Shown in pieces: positions 1-7,119 of a DNA stretch of 10,708 bases (positions are counted from its first letter, which is position 1; the number at the start of each line of letters is the position of its first letter). The position numbers were made by a program, and so were the translations under genes. Source of the stretch: Bacteroidota bacterium (GTDB taxonomy: Bacteria > Bacteroidota > Bacteroidia > Chitinophagales > LD1); contig JAFDYM010000183.1 in assembly GCA_018267435.1 (NCBI GenBank), positions 1 through 10,708 of the forward strand, given 5' to 3'. The notes under the pieces were generated by a model that saw only the letters and a program-made list of their open reading frames with translations, did no database searches and was not told the origin of the DNA.

Positions 1-2246
1 ACAAAGAAGTTAAAGTCGAGCCTTGCACCCAAACCTGCATCTACAGCAAACTCCTTCCAAAAGCGTTTAAACTCAAAATTGCCCCCTACACGGGTATCTT
101 CCCTTATGGTCCACACGTTACCTGCATCTATAAAAAAGGCGCCTTTAAACCACTTGTAAATATCGAAGCGGAACTCGGCGTTTAACTCCATTTTTATATC
201 GCCCGTTTGGTTAAAGAAACCTATGTTTTTCTTCTCCCCCGTCTCAGTGTTATAAGTTGCAGGGTCTACATACGAGCCTGGCCCCACTTCGCGTATCAAA
301 AAGCCGCGCAAGCTATTAGGCCCACCCACAAAAAACTGCTTTATGAAAGGCAAGGCATAGCTATTGCCATAAGGCACACCTGTACCTACAAAAGTACGTA
401 TGGCAAACATACCGTGCTGGCGAATTTTAAAGTAGTTGCGCCAATCCAATTCAAACCTAAAATACTGCGAAAAAGGCTTCTTGAAGATGTAATATATCGA
501 GTCGTTAACCGACTTTGTATTAGCCGCCTTAAAGCCCGCGTATATGATGTTACCCGCAGTTTCAACCGCCGTTTTCAAATACATGTATCGCCTATCGGCA
601 GCGCCACGCTGGTTATCGTATATAAAAGTGTAATTGGGCCCTATTATTACCTGCTCTTCAAAGCTACTTTTCAGTATGGGGTTTCGGTTTAACCTATCAG
701 TAAACTCCGTACCCGTTTTAGGCAATAAATAAAAGGTAATGGTAAATGGATTCAGCAAATGCCTACGCATAGGGTTATCGTTCCATTCATAACCAAAACT
801 AAGGTTAAAGTTGTGCAACTGATATAGAAACACCACATCGCCCGATGTATCAAAGTCGAATCGGTGCTCGAAAGCATAACCAATATTCAAGCGCGTTTTA
901 GGATTCGTATTTTTCTTGAACAACTTATCTCTAAATGGAATCAAAAACCTATTCAAGTAGTACGTGCTTGAAACATTTACATTGGTAGTAATCAACTGCA
1001 CCCTATCCTTGCGACTAAACTTAACCTGTGCACCCGCCGAAACATCGAGCAAAAACTGGTCAGCCCTGTGCGATATGTTTTTGTTTTTATACGATATAGA
1101 ACCGAGTGTACCAAGCAAACCTTCGTTACTTACATTCACCTCGGCGCTTACGCCCCACTCCTGCCGCTTGGCGGGTGTAAGTGCTATCAAGCAATCAAGG
1201 TAGTTGCCTATCCTATCCTTGGCTTTATAAAAATCCATACTTATAAAGCGGAATATGCCCAACTGCGTAAGCCTTATAAGCGAACGGGTTTCATTATCGC
1301 GCACATAGTACATGCCACGCTTTAAGAATATTACATCGCTCAACACATTCTTACGTATTACTGGCCTTTGCGAGAGTATGTAGTATTCACTGCTATCGCC
1401 CGCTATTATGGTATCTCTGCGCAACGTATCGCGCAAGGCCTCTATGGCGTAGTCGGTTACAATGTAAAAGTTGTTCAGCTTATACTTTTCATGCACCGAG
1501 GTATCGCTAGGCTGGTTCACTATCACCTTTATGTTTACTACCTGCGGCGTTGTACTTGTATCAAGCGCATAGGTTACATACTCGCGGTTAAAATAATAGT
1601 AGCCACTATTGCGCAGCACCCCTTCTATGCGCTCGCGCTCAAGCCTTAGGTTGGCAGCCTCCCATCTATCACCCTCCTTTAGCAGTGTTTTATGCCTGCT
1701 TAGGTGCACAAGCGAGTCGGTACTATACTTACCATTCGGAAAAGTAACCTTACCTATCTTCCAGGCTGGCCCTGTGTTAATGGTATAGGTTACGCTCGTT
1801 TTGTTGCTTTTGGTTATAGAAGAATCGATAACCTGCGCGTGGAAGTAACCGAAGTTGAACATGTAGTTCTCCATCAACTGTTGGCTTTTGAACTGTGCTA
1901 TAGAGTCATATATCACAGGCGGTTCGCCTACTTTATCTATCAACCATTGGCGGAACTTTGTAAGCTTTTTCTTCTGCGTAGCCGAATAATACAGCCACAT
2001 ACGGAAAGGCATAATACCCAAAAACTTTCTGTTCGGTTTCTGCGCAGCTATATTGCCAAGGTCCTCACGCACTTTATCGCGCACCAGTACTGGTAGCTGC
2101 TTCTTATTAGCTATATCTATTTTGTTGCGAACCAATAAACTTTGGCCCTCGGGCAGGTTTTTAGCCACCTTACACGATGGTAACATGCAGGCTACTAAAG
2201 CAAAAATAAGTATGGAATAAATGTAGCTTCCAGTATTCTTCACCAT
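1..2246 (-). CDS. tamL: TamL: lipid-anchored TamA-like Omp85 outer-membrane assembly protein (3' end cut by window)
   Basis: I translated the frame codon by codon from ATG at 2246-2244 to the window edge: 748 codons with no stop. The N-terminus is a lipoprotein signal, a hydrophobic stretch followed by two possible lipobox cysteines, LVAC (C20) and LPSC (C25). C25 is followed by KVAKNLPEGQSLL, the usual start of mature Bacteroidota members. POTRA-like regions fill roughly residues 30-360 and the beta-barrel runs from about 363 onward. The Omp85 signature FVGGPNSLRGF lies at 639-649, and NAEFRFDIYKWFKG...FIDAGNVW near 689-712 marks the late barrel strands. The visible end (RLDFNFF) implies that only the last strand or two is missing. 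From family knowledge, TamL is the lipidated TamA relative of Bacteroidota, which with TamB helps insert or transport envelope components. BamA is less likely because this protein is a lipoprotein with few POTRAs. It is transcribed divergently from the methyltransferase gene. Confidence 0.88.
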   Translation of the reverse strand, partial: MVKNTGSYIYSILIFALVACMLPSCKVAKNLPEGQSLLVRNKIDIANKKQLPVLVRDKVREDLGNIAAQKPNRKFLGIMPFRMWLYYSATQKKKLTKFRQWLIDKVGEPPVIYDSIAQFKSQQLMENYMFNFGYFHAQVIDSSITKSNKTSVTYTINTGPAWKIGKVTFPNGKYSTDSLVHLSRHKTLLKEGDRWEAANLRLERERIEGVLRNSGYYYFNREYVTYALDTSTTPQVVNIKVIVNQPSDTSVHEKYKLNNFYIVTDYAIEALRDTLRRDTIIAGDSSEYYILSQRPVIRKNVLSDVIFLKRGMYYVRDNETRSLIRLTQLGIFRFISMDFYKAKDRIGNYLDCLIALTPAKRQEWGVSAEVNVSNEGLLGTLGSISYKNKNISHRADQFLLDVSAGAQVKFSRKDRVQLITTNVNVSSTYYLNRFLIPFRDKLFKKNTNPKTRLNIGYAFEHRFDFDTSGDVVFLYQLHNFNLSFGYEWNDNPMRRHLLNPFTITFYLLPKTGTEFTDRLNRNPILKSSFEEQVIIGPNYTFIYDNQRGAADRRYMYLKTAVETAGNIIYAGFKAANTKSVNDSIYYIFKKPFSQYFRFELDWRNYFKIRQHGMFAIRTFVGTGVPYGNSYALPFIKQFFVGGPNSLRGFLIREVGPGSYVDPATYNTETGEKKNIGFFNQTGDIKMELNAEFRFDIYKWFKGAFFIDAGNVWTIREDTRVGGNFEFKRFWKEFAVDAGLGARLDFNFF

Positions 2247-2288
2247 CAAAAACCGCAATTTATTGCATCTTTATTTTTCATTTCAGCT
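2247..2288. promoter_or_regulatory. Divergent intergenic region between tamL and the methyltransferase gene
   Basis: Only 42 bases separate the two divergent start codons, so promoter elements of each gene must overlap this gap or lie inside the opposite coding sequence. The gap is A/T-rich and contains a small inverted repeat, GCAAT-TT-ATTGC, at 2255-2266, which could be an operator or chance. I find no exact TAnnTTTG box. TATTTTTC near 2272-2279 on the plus strand is a one-mismatch candidate. Neither start has a convincing Shine-Dalgarno sequence, as is normal in Bacteroidota. Confidence 0.3.
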
Positions 2289-3023
2289 ATGCTTACCAAA
2301 CCGCAAATAACTTACATACGGTCGCTGCACCAAAAAAAGTTTCGCCAAATGTATGGCAAATTTTTGGTAGAAGGCGACAAGCTAGTGCGCGAACTGCTGG
2401 CCAGTAACGTCAAAACCGATGCCATTTATGCATTGGAAGGCTGGAAAAACGCAAATAACTCGGCGAAACAAGAAATTACTCTTGTAAGCCCAAGCGACTT
2501 GGAGCGTATAAGCACGCACGATAGCCCCAACCAAGTGGTGGCTATAGCCGATATACCTAAGCACGAAGCGGCAGACCTTAATCTTGCCCCTGCCTTGTAC
2601 ATAGCGCTCGACCAGATACAGGACCCCGGCAACGCAGGCACCATCATACGCATAGCAGATTGGTTCGGCATCAATACCGTTTTCTTTTCCGAAGGCTCGG
2701 TAGATGTATACAACCCCAAGGTGGTTAGCTCGGCCAAGGGCTCACTGTTCCGCACGGCTTGCCACTATGTTAACCTTGCCCAACTTTTCGAAGCCAATAA
2801 AGCCCTACCTGTGTATGGCACCTTTATGGAAGGCGAGAATATTTACAAAACCGAACTAGCCAGCCAAGGCTTTATAGTAATAGGCAATGAAGCAAACGGC
2901 ATAAGCCAAGAGGTAGCGGGTTATGTTACCAACAAAATCTCCATCCCTAACTTCGGCAAGGCCGAATCGTTAAATGCTGCTGTAGCTACGGGCATAGTAG
3001 TAAGCGAGTTTAAGCGCAAATAA
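2289..3023 (+). CDS. TrmH/SpoU-family RNA 2'-O-methyltransferase
   Basis: This 244-residue protein has the organisation of class IV (SPOUT, trefoil-knot) SAM-dependent ribose methyltransferases that modify tRNA or rRNA. The N-terminal part (about 1-95, with GKFLVEGDKLVRELL at 23-37) matches the substrate-binding domain of SpoU-type enzymes. All three SPOUT motifs are present: motif 1 at 107-127 (LDQIQDPGNAGTIIRIADWF, with N115 and R121), motif 2 at 195-206 (FIVIGNEANGIS, with N200 and E201) and motif 3 at 217-237 (SIPNFGKAESLNAAVATGIV, with S227 and N229). The length is normal for the RlmB/TsnR-like group. The target nucleotide cannot be told from sequence, so no symbol is given. The start is the first ATG in frame, 42 bases from the divergent tamL start. 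The stop codon overlaps the U-tract of a minus-strand terminator. Isoleucine is ATA in 13 of 20 cases. Confidence 0.93.
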   Translation: MLTKPQITYIRSLHQKKFRQMYGKFLVEGDKLVRELLASNVKTDAIYALEGWKNANNSAKQEITLVSPSDLERISTHDSPNQVVAIADIPKHEAADLNLAPALYIALDQIQDPGNAGTIIRIADWFGINTVFFSEGSVDVYNPKVVSSAKGSLFRTACHYVNLAQLFEANKALPVYGTFMEGENIYKTELASQGFIVIGNEANGISQEVAGYVTNKISIPNFGKAESLNAAVATGIVVSEFKRK

Positions 3024-3053
3024 AAAAAGGCTGCCCCTTTCGTGGACAGCCCT
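3022..3053 (-). terminator. Strong intrinsic terminator on the minus strand
   Basis: Read on the minus strand, GGCTGTCC (3051-3044) pairs with GGGCAGCC (3036-3029) through eight pairs including one G-U. The loop has seven bases, and seven consecutive T follow at 3028-3022. This is a textbook Rho-independent terminator for leftward transcription. It ends dnaE read-through or, more interestingly, a short transcript starting near 3150. Its U-tract overlaps the stop codon of the convergent methyltransferase gene, so leftward RNA would stop before becoming antisense to it. The plus strand lacks a T-tract after the hairpin. Confidence 0.8.
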
Positions 3054-3067
3054 ACTAAAAAACTAAA

Positions 3068-3097
3068 CAATGCCAAGGTGCTCATACTTGGCTATTG
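3068..3097. repeat. Inverted repeat with one bulge (hairpin)
   Basis: CAAT-GCCAAG at 3068-3077 is complementary to CTTGGC at 3087-3092 plus ATTG at 3094-3097. This leaves one bulged T at 3093 and a nine-base loop, giving ten pairs in total. It lies between two other hairpins in the same gap and forms the middle stem of the proposed small RNA. Confidence 0.55.
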
Positions 3098-3104
3098 CTA
3101 CTAT

Positions 3105-3154
3105 GTGTTGAAAGAAGCGTTTTCATAGGTTCAAAGAATATCTTCTTTCAATAC
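3105..3154. repeat. Perfect 10-bp inverted repeat with extended arms
   Basis: TTGAAAGAAG (3108-3117) and CTTCTTTCAA (3142-3151) are exact reverse complements, separated by 24 bases. Three further pairs outward (one of them G-U) bring the stem to 13 pairs spanning 3105-3154. It sits immediately downstream of the leftward promoter motif, so it would form the 5' end of the predicted small RNA. Confidence 0.6.
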
Positions 3155-3156
3155 CA

Positions 3157-3188
3157 CAAATTTAATATCAATCATTAACACTTTACAA
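3157..3188 (-). promoter_or_regulatory. Bacteroidota-type promoter, leftward
   Basis: The minus strand reads TAAATTTG at 3164-3157, an exact match to the Bacteroidota primary-sigma -7 element TAnnTTTG. TTG at 3188-3186 sits 21 bases upstream as a possible -33 element. The predicted start is around 3150. No gene starts downstream before the terminator at 3053-3022, so if real it drives a non-coding or tiny-peptide RNA. The spacing is slightly long and an 8-mer match in A/T-rich DNA can be chance. Confidence 0.4.
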
Positions 3189-3228
3189 TTTCCGAGCACA
3201 ACATCTGTATGTTTTACAGTAATATGAC

Positions 3229-3260
3229 AAACGCCATACCTTTAAACAGATATGGCGTTT
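3229..3260 (-). terminator. Hairpin terminator just downstream of dnaE
   Basis: AAACGCCATA (3229-3238) and TATGGCGTTT (3251-3260) are perfect 10-bp reverse complements with a 12-base loop. The hairpin begins 27 bases past the dnaE stop on the minus strand. Only a weak T-rich run follows on that side (TTTGTCATATT), so termination may be partial. Because the stem ends in A/T pairs on both sides it may also act on rightward transcription from the methyltransferase gene. Confidence 0.55.
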
Positions 3261-3286
3261 ACTATATAGATACACAACAGGCGTTT

Positions 3287-6200
3287 CTAATTCAAGTTGT
3301 ACTTAACGTGCATATTGTCCAATTCGCGCAGAAAGTCGTTGTTTAACTCGATTTTCTTATTGGTAGAATTTAAACCTATAGCTATACCCTGACTTAAGTC
3401 AATCAGCTTAACGCGTATCTTAATATCGCCTGGGTAGCGCTCGAACAATTTGTTCAACTCTTCGATAGATGTTTCACTAATATGCTCTACTGGCATATCA
3501 AGGGTTAGCGTCTTCGTTAGTTTAGAACGTATCTCCGATAGCAGTTCTATCTTCGTTATCTTAAACTCATACTCCTTGCCATCCCACCTGGTTTGGTAGC
3601 GGCCCGTAATGTGCAGCATGGCCGCATTGGTTTCGGCAAAGGTTTTAAAAGCCAAGTAATCCTTACCAAACAGGGCGAAGTTATAGGTTCCGTCAAAGTC
3701 CTCTATACTAAACCTGCAATACGAGTTACCGTTCTTTGCAATTTTAGTCTCGGTAGAAGTTATTATACCCGCTATCTTCAGTTCTTTCTCCTTCTGGTTC
3801 TCTATATCATTCAGCTTACAGTTGGTAAACCTTTCTATCTCCAGCTTATAATCATCTAGCGGGTGGCCGCTTAGGTATATACCTATCACCTCTTTCTCTT
3901 TCTTCAGCTTCTCTAGTAGGCTCCACTCCTCGCATGGGCTTACTGGTGGTTCCATTATATCGCTACTGCCTTGGTCCATACCACCGAACAGCGAGTTCTG
4001 GTTGCTGTTCTGCGCGTTCTGTAAGCTAGCACCATACTTGGTAGCCTTATCTATCACTGTTAGGCCATCCTTCTTATCGGGCGTAAAATACTGCGCGCGG
4101 TGGTAAGCAAAACTATCAAAGGCCCCTGCTAGCGCAAAAGCTTCAAATGCGCGCTTGTTTACTGCACGTAGATTGCTGCGCTTCGCAAATTCGAATATGC
4201 TGGTATACGGACCATTGGCTACACGCTCTTTTATTACTTCTTCCACCGCTGCTTCGCCCACGCCTTTTATAGCAGATAATGCAAAGCGTATATCGCCTTT
4301 CTTGTTCACCGAAAAGCGCACATCACTTTCGTTCACATCAGGGCCCTTTACTGCCAAGCCCATGCGCTTACACTCTTCCATAAAGAAGGTTATCTTCTCT
4401 ATATTGCTCTGGTTGTTCGTCATTACCGCAGCCATGTACTCAGCAGGGTAGTTCGCCTTTAGGTATGCAGTTTGGAACGCCACAAATGCATAACAAGTAC
4501 TATGCGATTTGTTGAAGGCATACTGAGCAAAGGCCTCCCAGTCTGTCCATACCTTGTTCAATATTTTCAGGTCGAAGCCTTTGGCGGCAGCGCCATCCAT
4601 AAACTTACCCTTCATCTTATCCAGCGTAGCGCGGTCCTTTTTACCCATGGCCTTACGCAGTACGTCGGCATCGCCTTTGCTAAAGCCTCCTATCTTCTGC
4701 GATAGCAACATCACCTGCTCCTGATACACCGTAATACCGTAGGTATCTTTTAGGAACTCCTCCATCTCTGGCAAGTCATACGTTATCGGTTCGCGGCCAT
4801 GCTTACGGGCAATGAAATTTGGTATGTACTGTATCGGGCCTGGGCGGTACAATGCGTTCATGGCTATCAAGTCGTTGAACTTATCGGGTTTCAACTCCTT
4901 CAGGTACTTTTGCATACCCACACTCTCAAACTGGAACGTGGCATTGGTTTCGCCCTTCTGGTATAGCTCAAATGTTTTAGGGTCATCTAGCGGCACATCG
5001 TCTATCACTATATCTAGGCCGTAGTTTTGCTTTATTAGGCGCAGTGCATCGCGTATAATGGTAAGGGTTTTCAAACCCAAAAAGTCCATCTTTATTACGC
5101 CCGCATCCTCTATCACCTTACCTTGATATTGGGTAAGGTACAAGTCCGTATCCTTGCTGGTAGCTACAGGTATAATGTCCGTCAAATCTTTCGGTGCAAT
5201 GATGATACCTGCAGCGTGTATACCGGTACCGCGCACCGAGCCTTCCAATATCTCAGCCTCGTGCAGTACTTTGCTTTCCATACTACCTTCGTTATCGTAG
5301 TGCGCACGCAGCTTCTTCACCTCTTCTATCTCCTCGCTGCTTAGGCCTTCTTTATCCTTTAGGCTCTTGTCGCCATCAAGCGGAGCGTGCAGCACGCGGC
5401 CAAGCTCTATACCTGGCTTCTCCGGCACCATCTTAGCCAACATGTTAGAGTCGTTCAATGGCAAATCCAACACACGCGCTACATCCTTTATACTCATTTT
5501 GGCAGCCATAGTACCATAGGTAACTATCTGCGCCACTTGGTTTTTGGTATACTTATCTACTACGTATTTTATAACCTTATCGCGGCCTTCATCATCAAAG
5601 TCCGTATCAATATCGGGCATGCTCTTACGATCGGGGTTCAGGAACCTCTCGAATAGTAAATCATATTTTATCGGATCTATATTCGTTATACCAGTGCAAT
5701 ACGCCACCACCGAGCCCGCCGCCGAACCACGGCCAGGGCCTATCAATACACCTAAGTCGCGACCAGCCTTAATGAAATCGGATACGATCAAGAAGTAACC
5801 TGCAAAACCCATTAGCTTAATGGTGTTCAATTCGAAGTCTATACGTTCTTGCTTATCGGGCGTTAGGTCATCTTTATATCGCGCACGCGCACCTTCCATG
5901 GTAAGGTGGCGTAGGTATTCCCATTGGTTCAACACATCATCTGCGTGTACCTTAAACTCATTTGGTATAGGGAAGTTAGGCAACAATATATCCTGCTTCA
6001 ATTTCAAGTGGTCCACTTTGTCCACTATCTCCTGCGTGTTATCAAGCGCCTGCGGTATGTCATGGAACAACTGGCCCATTTCCGCTTGTGTTTTAAAATA
6101 GAACTGGTCGTTGAAAAAGGCAAAGCGTTTGCCCTTCATCTGCACATCATCATCGGTAAACTCGCGCATGGCAGGCGTACTCTGCTTCTCGCCCGTATTT

Positions 6201-6892
6201 ATACATAGCAATATATCATGCGCGTTCGAGTTCTCTTGGTCAATGTAGTGCGAGTCATTCGTGCAAATCACCTTTACGTTGTACTCCTTGGCAAACTTCA
6301 ACAGCACTTCATTTACTTTGTCCTGCTCCTGCATGCCGTGGCGCTGTAGCTCTATGTAGTAGTCTTCGCCAAACAGGTTATACCACCATTCAAACACCTT
6401 GCGGCCTTCTTCCTCGCCTTTGCGCAATATGGCTTGTGGCACCTCGGCACCTATGCAGCACGTAGTTGCTATTAAACCTGTATGGTACTGTTCTATCAAG
6501 CCCCTATCTACGCGAGGATACTTGCCGTATAAGCCATCTATATAACCTAGCGAACATATCTTTACCAAGTTCTTGTAGCCTTCGGCGTTCTTAGCCAATA
6601 GCAATTGGTGGTAGCGCTTATCTTTTTCTTCCTTGCTAAATTTTTTGCGGAAACGGTCTTCCACTACATATACTTCGCAGCCTACTATGGGCTTCACTTC
6701 TTTGCCATCGGCGGTTTTGTGCTTGCTGGCCTCGGCCACAAACTCGAACGCGCCGAACATGTTACCGTGGTCGGTCAAGGCCAAGCCACGCATACCATCG
6801 GCGGCGGCTTTCTTAAACATACCTTTAACACTGGCTGCACCGTCAAGCAACGAAAACTGGGAATGGCAATGCAAGGGCGCAAACTGTGGCAT
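3287..6892 (-). CDS. dnaE: DNA polymerase III alpha subunit (DnaE)
   Basis: This is the catalytic subunit of the chromosomal replicase, 1201 residues, with a complete DnaE layout. An N-terminal PHP domain starts at once (LHCHSQFSLLDGAA, H8 and H10; LTDHGNMFG near 39-47). The polymerase palm contains GPGRGSAAGS near 390 and the catalytic aspartates in PDIDTDF (D427, D429) and KMDFLGL (D603). NALYRPGP and YQEQVM are typical finger and thumb motifs. A tandem helix-hairpin-helix lies near 876 (IKGVGEAAVEEV), a beta-clamp-binding peptide QNSLF at 965-969, and an OB-fold around 1035-1110. There is no exonuclease insertion in the PHP domain, so this is DnaE rather than PolC, and proofreading must come from a separate subunit. 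The ATG at 6892 is preceded by purine-rich GAGAGAAG, one of the few Shine-Dalgarno-like sites here. It appears to be a single-gene unit, with a promoter motif about 65 bases upstream and a hairpin after the stop. Confidence 0.97.
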   Translation of the reverse strand: MPQFAPLHCHSQFSLLDGAASVKGMFKKAAADGMRGLALTDHGNMFGAFEFVAEASKHKTADGKEVKPIVGCEVYVVEDRFRKKFSKEEKDKRYHQLLLAKNAEGYKNLVKICSLGYIDGLYGKYPRVDRGLIEQYHTGLIATTCCIGAEVPQAILRKGEEEGRKVFEWWYNLFGEDYYIELQRHGMQEQDKVNEVLLKFAKEYNVKVICTNDSHYIDQENSNAHDILLCINTGEKQSTPAMREFTDDDVQMKGKRFAFFNDQFYFKTQAEMGQLFHDIPQALDNTQEIVDKVDHLKLKQDILLPNFPIPNEFKVHADDVLNQWEYLRHLTMEGARARYKDDLTPDKQERIDFELNTIKLMGFAGYFLIVSDFIKAGRDLGVLIGPGRGSAAGSVVAYCTGITNIDPIKYDLLFERFLNPDRKSMPDIDTDFDDEGRDKVIKYVVDKYTKNQVAQIVTYGTMAAKMSIKDVARVLDLPLNDSNMLAKMVPEKPGIELGRVLHAPLDGDKSLKDKEGLSSEEIEEVKKLRAHYDNEGSMESKVLHEAEILEGSVRGTGIHAAGIIIAPKDLTDIIPVATSKDTDLYLTQYQGKVIEDAGVIKMDFLGLKTLTIIRDALRLIKQNYGLDIVIDDVPLDDPKTFELYQKGETNATFQFESVGMQKYLKELKPDKFNDLIAMNALYRPGPIQYIPNFIARKHGREPITYDLPEMEEFLKDTYGITVYQEQVMLLSQKIGGFSKGDADVLRKAMGKKDRATLDKMKGKFMDGAAAKGFDLKILNKVWTDWEAFAQYAFNKSHSTCYAFVAFQTAYLKANYPAEYMAAVMTNNQSNIEKITFFMEECKRMGLAVKGPDVNESDVRFSVNKKGDIRFALSAIKGVGEAAVEEVIKERVANGPYTSIFEFAKRSNLRAVNKRAFEAFALAGAFDSFAYHRAQYFTPDKKDGLTVIDKATKYGASLQNAQNSNQNSLFGGMDQGSSDIMEPPVSPCEEWSLLEKLKKEKEVIGIYLSGHPLDDYKLEIERFTNCKLNDIENQKEKELKIAGIITSTETKIAKNGNSYCRFSIEDFDGTYNFALFGKDYLAFKTFAETNAAMLHITGRYQTRWDGKEYEFKITKIELLSEIRSKLTKTLTLDMPVEHISETSIEELNKLFERYPGDIKIRVKLIDLSQGIAIGLNSTNKKIELNNDFLRELDNMHVKYNLN

Positions 6893-6920
6893 ATATCTTC
6901 TCTCTTTATTTCTGTTAGAT

Positions 6921-6965
6921 GTTCGGGCACGTAAGGCTTAGCCCCCGAAAGGAAGCCCAAATTTA
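6921..6965 (-). promoter_or_regulatory. Probable dnaE promoter and leader hairpin
   Basis: The minus strand carries TAAATTTG at 6965-6958, an exact TAnnTTTG -7 element and the same octamer as at 3164-3157. No clean TTTG is found at -33; the closest is TTTC 16 bases upstream. A start near 6951 would give a leader of about 58 bases. In that leader TTCGGG (6949-6944) can pair with CCCGAA (6927-6922), a weak stem with unknown role. Confidence 0.4.
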
Positions 6966-6984
6966 ATGTATTTTGAGAGGAGAA

Positions 6985-7016
6985 ACGGGCTGTGTGGAAA
7001 AATTAACGAAGCCCGT
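6985..7016. repeat. 7-bp inverted repeat upstream of the dnaE promoter
   Basis: ACGGGCT (6985-6991) and AGCCCGT (7010-7016) are exact reverse complements with an 18-base A/T-rich loop. The pair straddles the region where upstream promoter elements or a regulator of dnaE would bind. It could equally be a weak terminator for leftward transcription arriving from the DUF3467 gene: the minus strand has TTTCTCC after the stem and no long T-tract. Confidence 0.35.
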
Positions 7017-7026
7017 AAAAACAGGT

Positions 7027-7050
7027 AGAGCCGCATCATGATGCGGCTCT
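7027..7050. repeat. Perfect 24-bp palindrome (REP-like)
   Basis: The half-site AGAGCCGCATCA is followed directly by its exact reverse complement, giving 24 self-complementary bases with no spacer. It is the first of three palindromes placed at short intervals between dnaE and the DUF3467 gene. A spacer-free palindrome would extrude as a cruciform or fold as a hairpin in RNA. It looks like a repetitive extragenic palindrome rather than a terminator, since no T-tract follows on either strand. Confidence 0.7.
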
Positions 7051-7077
7051 GTTAAATTGTGGTATTTTGTGTCTCTA

Positions 7078-7101
7078 TCGGCGAGTTTCCTCACTCGCCG
7101 A
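7078..7101. repeat. 9-bp inverted repeat, six-base loop (REP-like)
   Basis: TCGGCGAGT (7078-7086) pairs perfectly with ACTCGCCGA (7093-7101) around the loop TTCCTC. The stem is GC-rich within an A/T-rich gap. Its sequence is unrelated to the palindromes on either side, so three distinct hairpin families appear to have accumulated here. Confidence 0.65.
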
Positions 7102-7119
7102 AATGAATTTTATAACCTT

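Larger units (their letters stand above)
3022..3151 (-). ncRNA. Candidate small RNA in the methyltransferase-dnaE intergenic region
   Basis: On the minus strand a promoter-like TAAATTTG box (3164-3157) is followed by about 130 bases containing three successive stem-loops and ending in a strong terminator with a U7 tract. The first stem pairs TTGAAAGAAG with CTTCTTTCAA (3151-3142 with 3117-3108, 24-base loop; G-U, T-A and G-C pairs extend it outward). The second pairs CAAT/ATTG and GCCAAG/CTTGGC (3068-3097) with one bulged base. The third is the terminator hairpin. A transcript starting about six bases after the box would begin at the first stem. A 14-codon ORF (3126-3082) inside it has no supporting ribosome binding site. 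I do not recognise it as 6S, tmRNA or SRP RNA. It could instead be the 3' UTR of dnaE, though dnaE has its own closer hairpin. Confidence 0.38.

Noticed and set aside
207..2096. Plus-strand open frames across the left two kilobases
   Set aside because: They lie opposite tamL, whose minus frame is open for 748 codons with clear Omp85 motifs. The plus frames have no domain features.
2247..2288. A definite promoter for tamL or the methyltransferase gene
   Set aside because: Only one- or two-mismatch versions of TAnnTTTG are found and no -33 element at suitable spacing, so it is described only as a region with low confidence.
3082..3126. A 14-codon ORF on the minus strand (starting MKTLL) with an ATGA overlap to a second ORF
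   Set aside because: There is no ribosome binding site or recognisable peptide. The second ORF runs through the terminator stem and into the antisense of the methyltransferase gene, so coding is not supported.
3593..6934. Plus-strand open frames opposite dnaE
   Set aside because: They are antisense shadows of a fully conserved polymerase gene, with skewed composition and no family resemblance.
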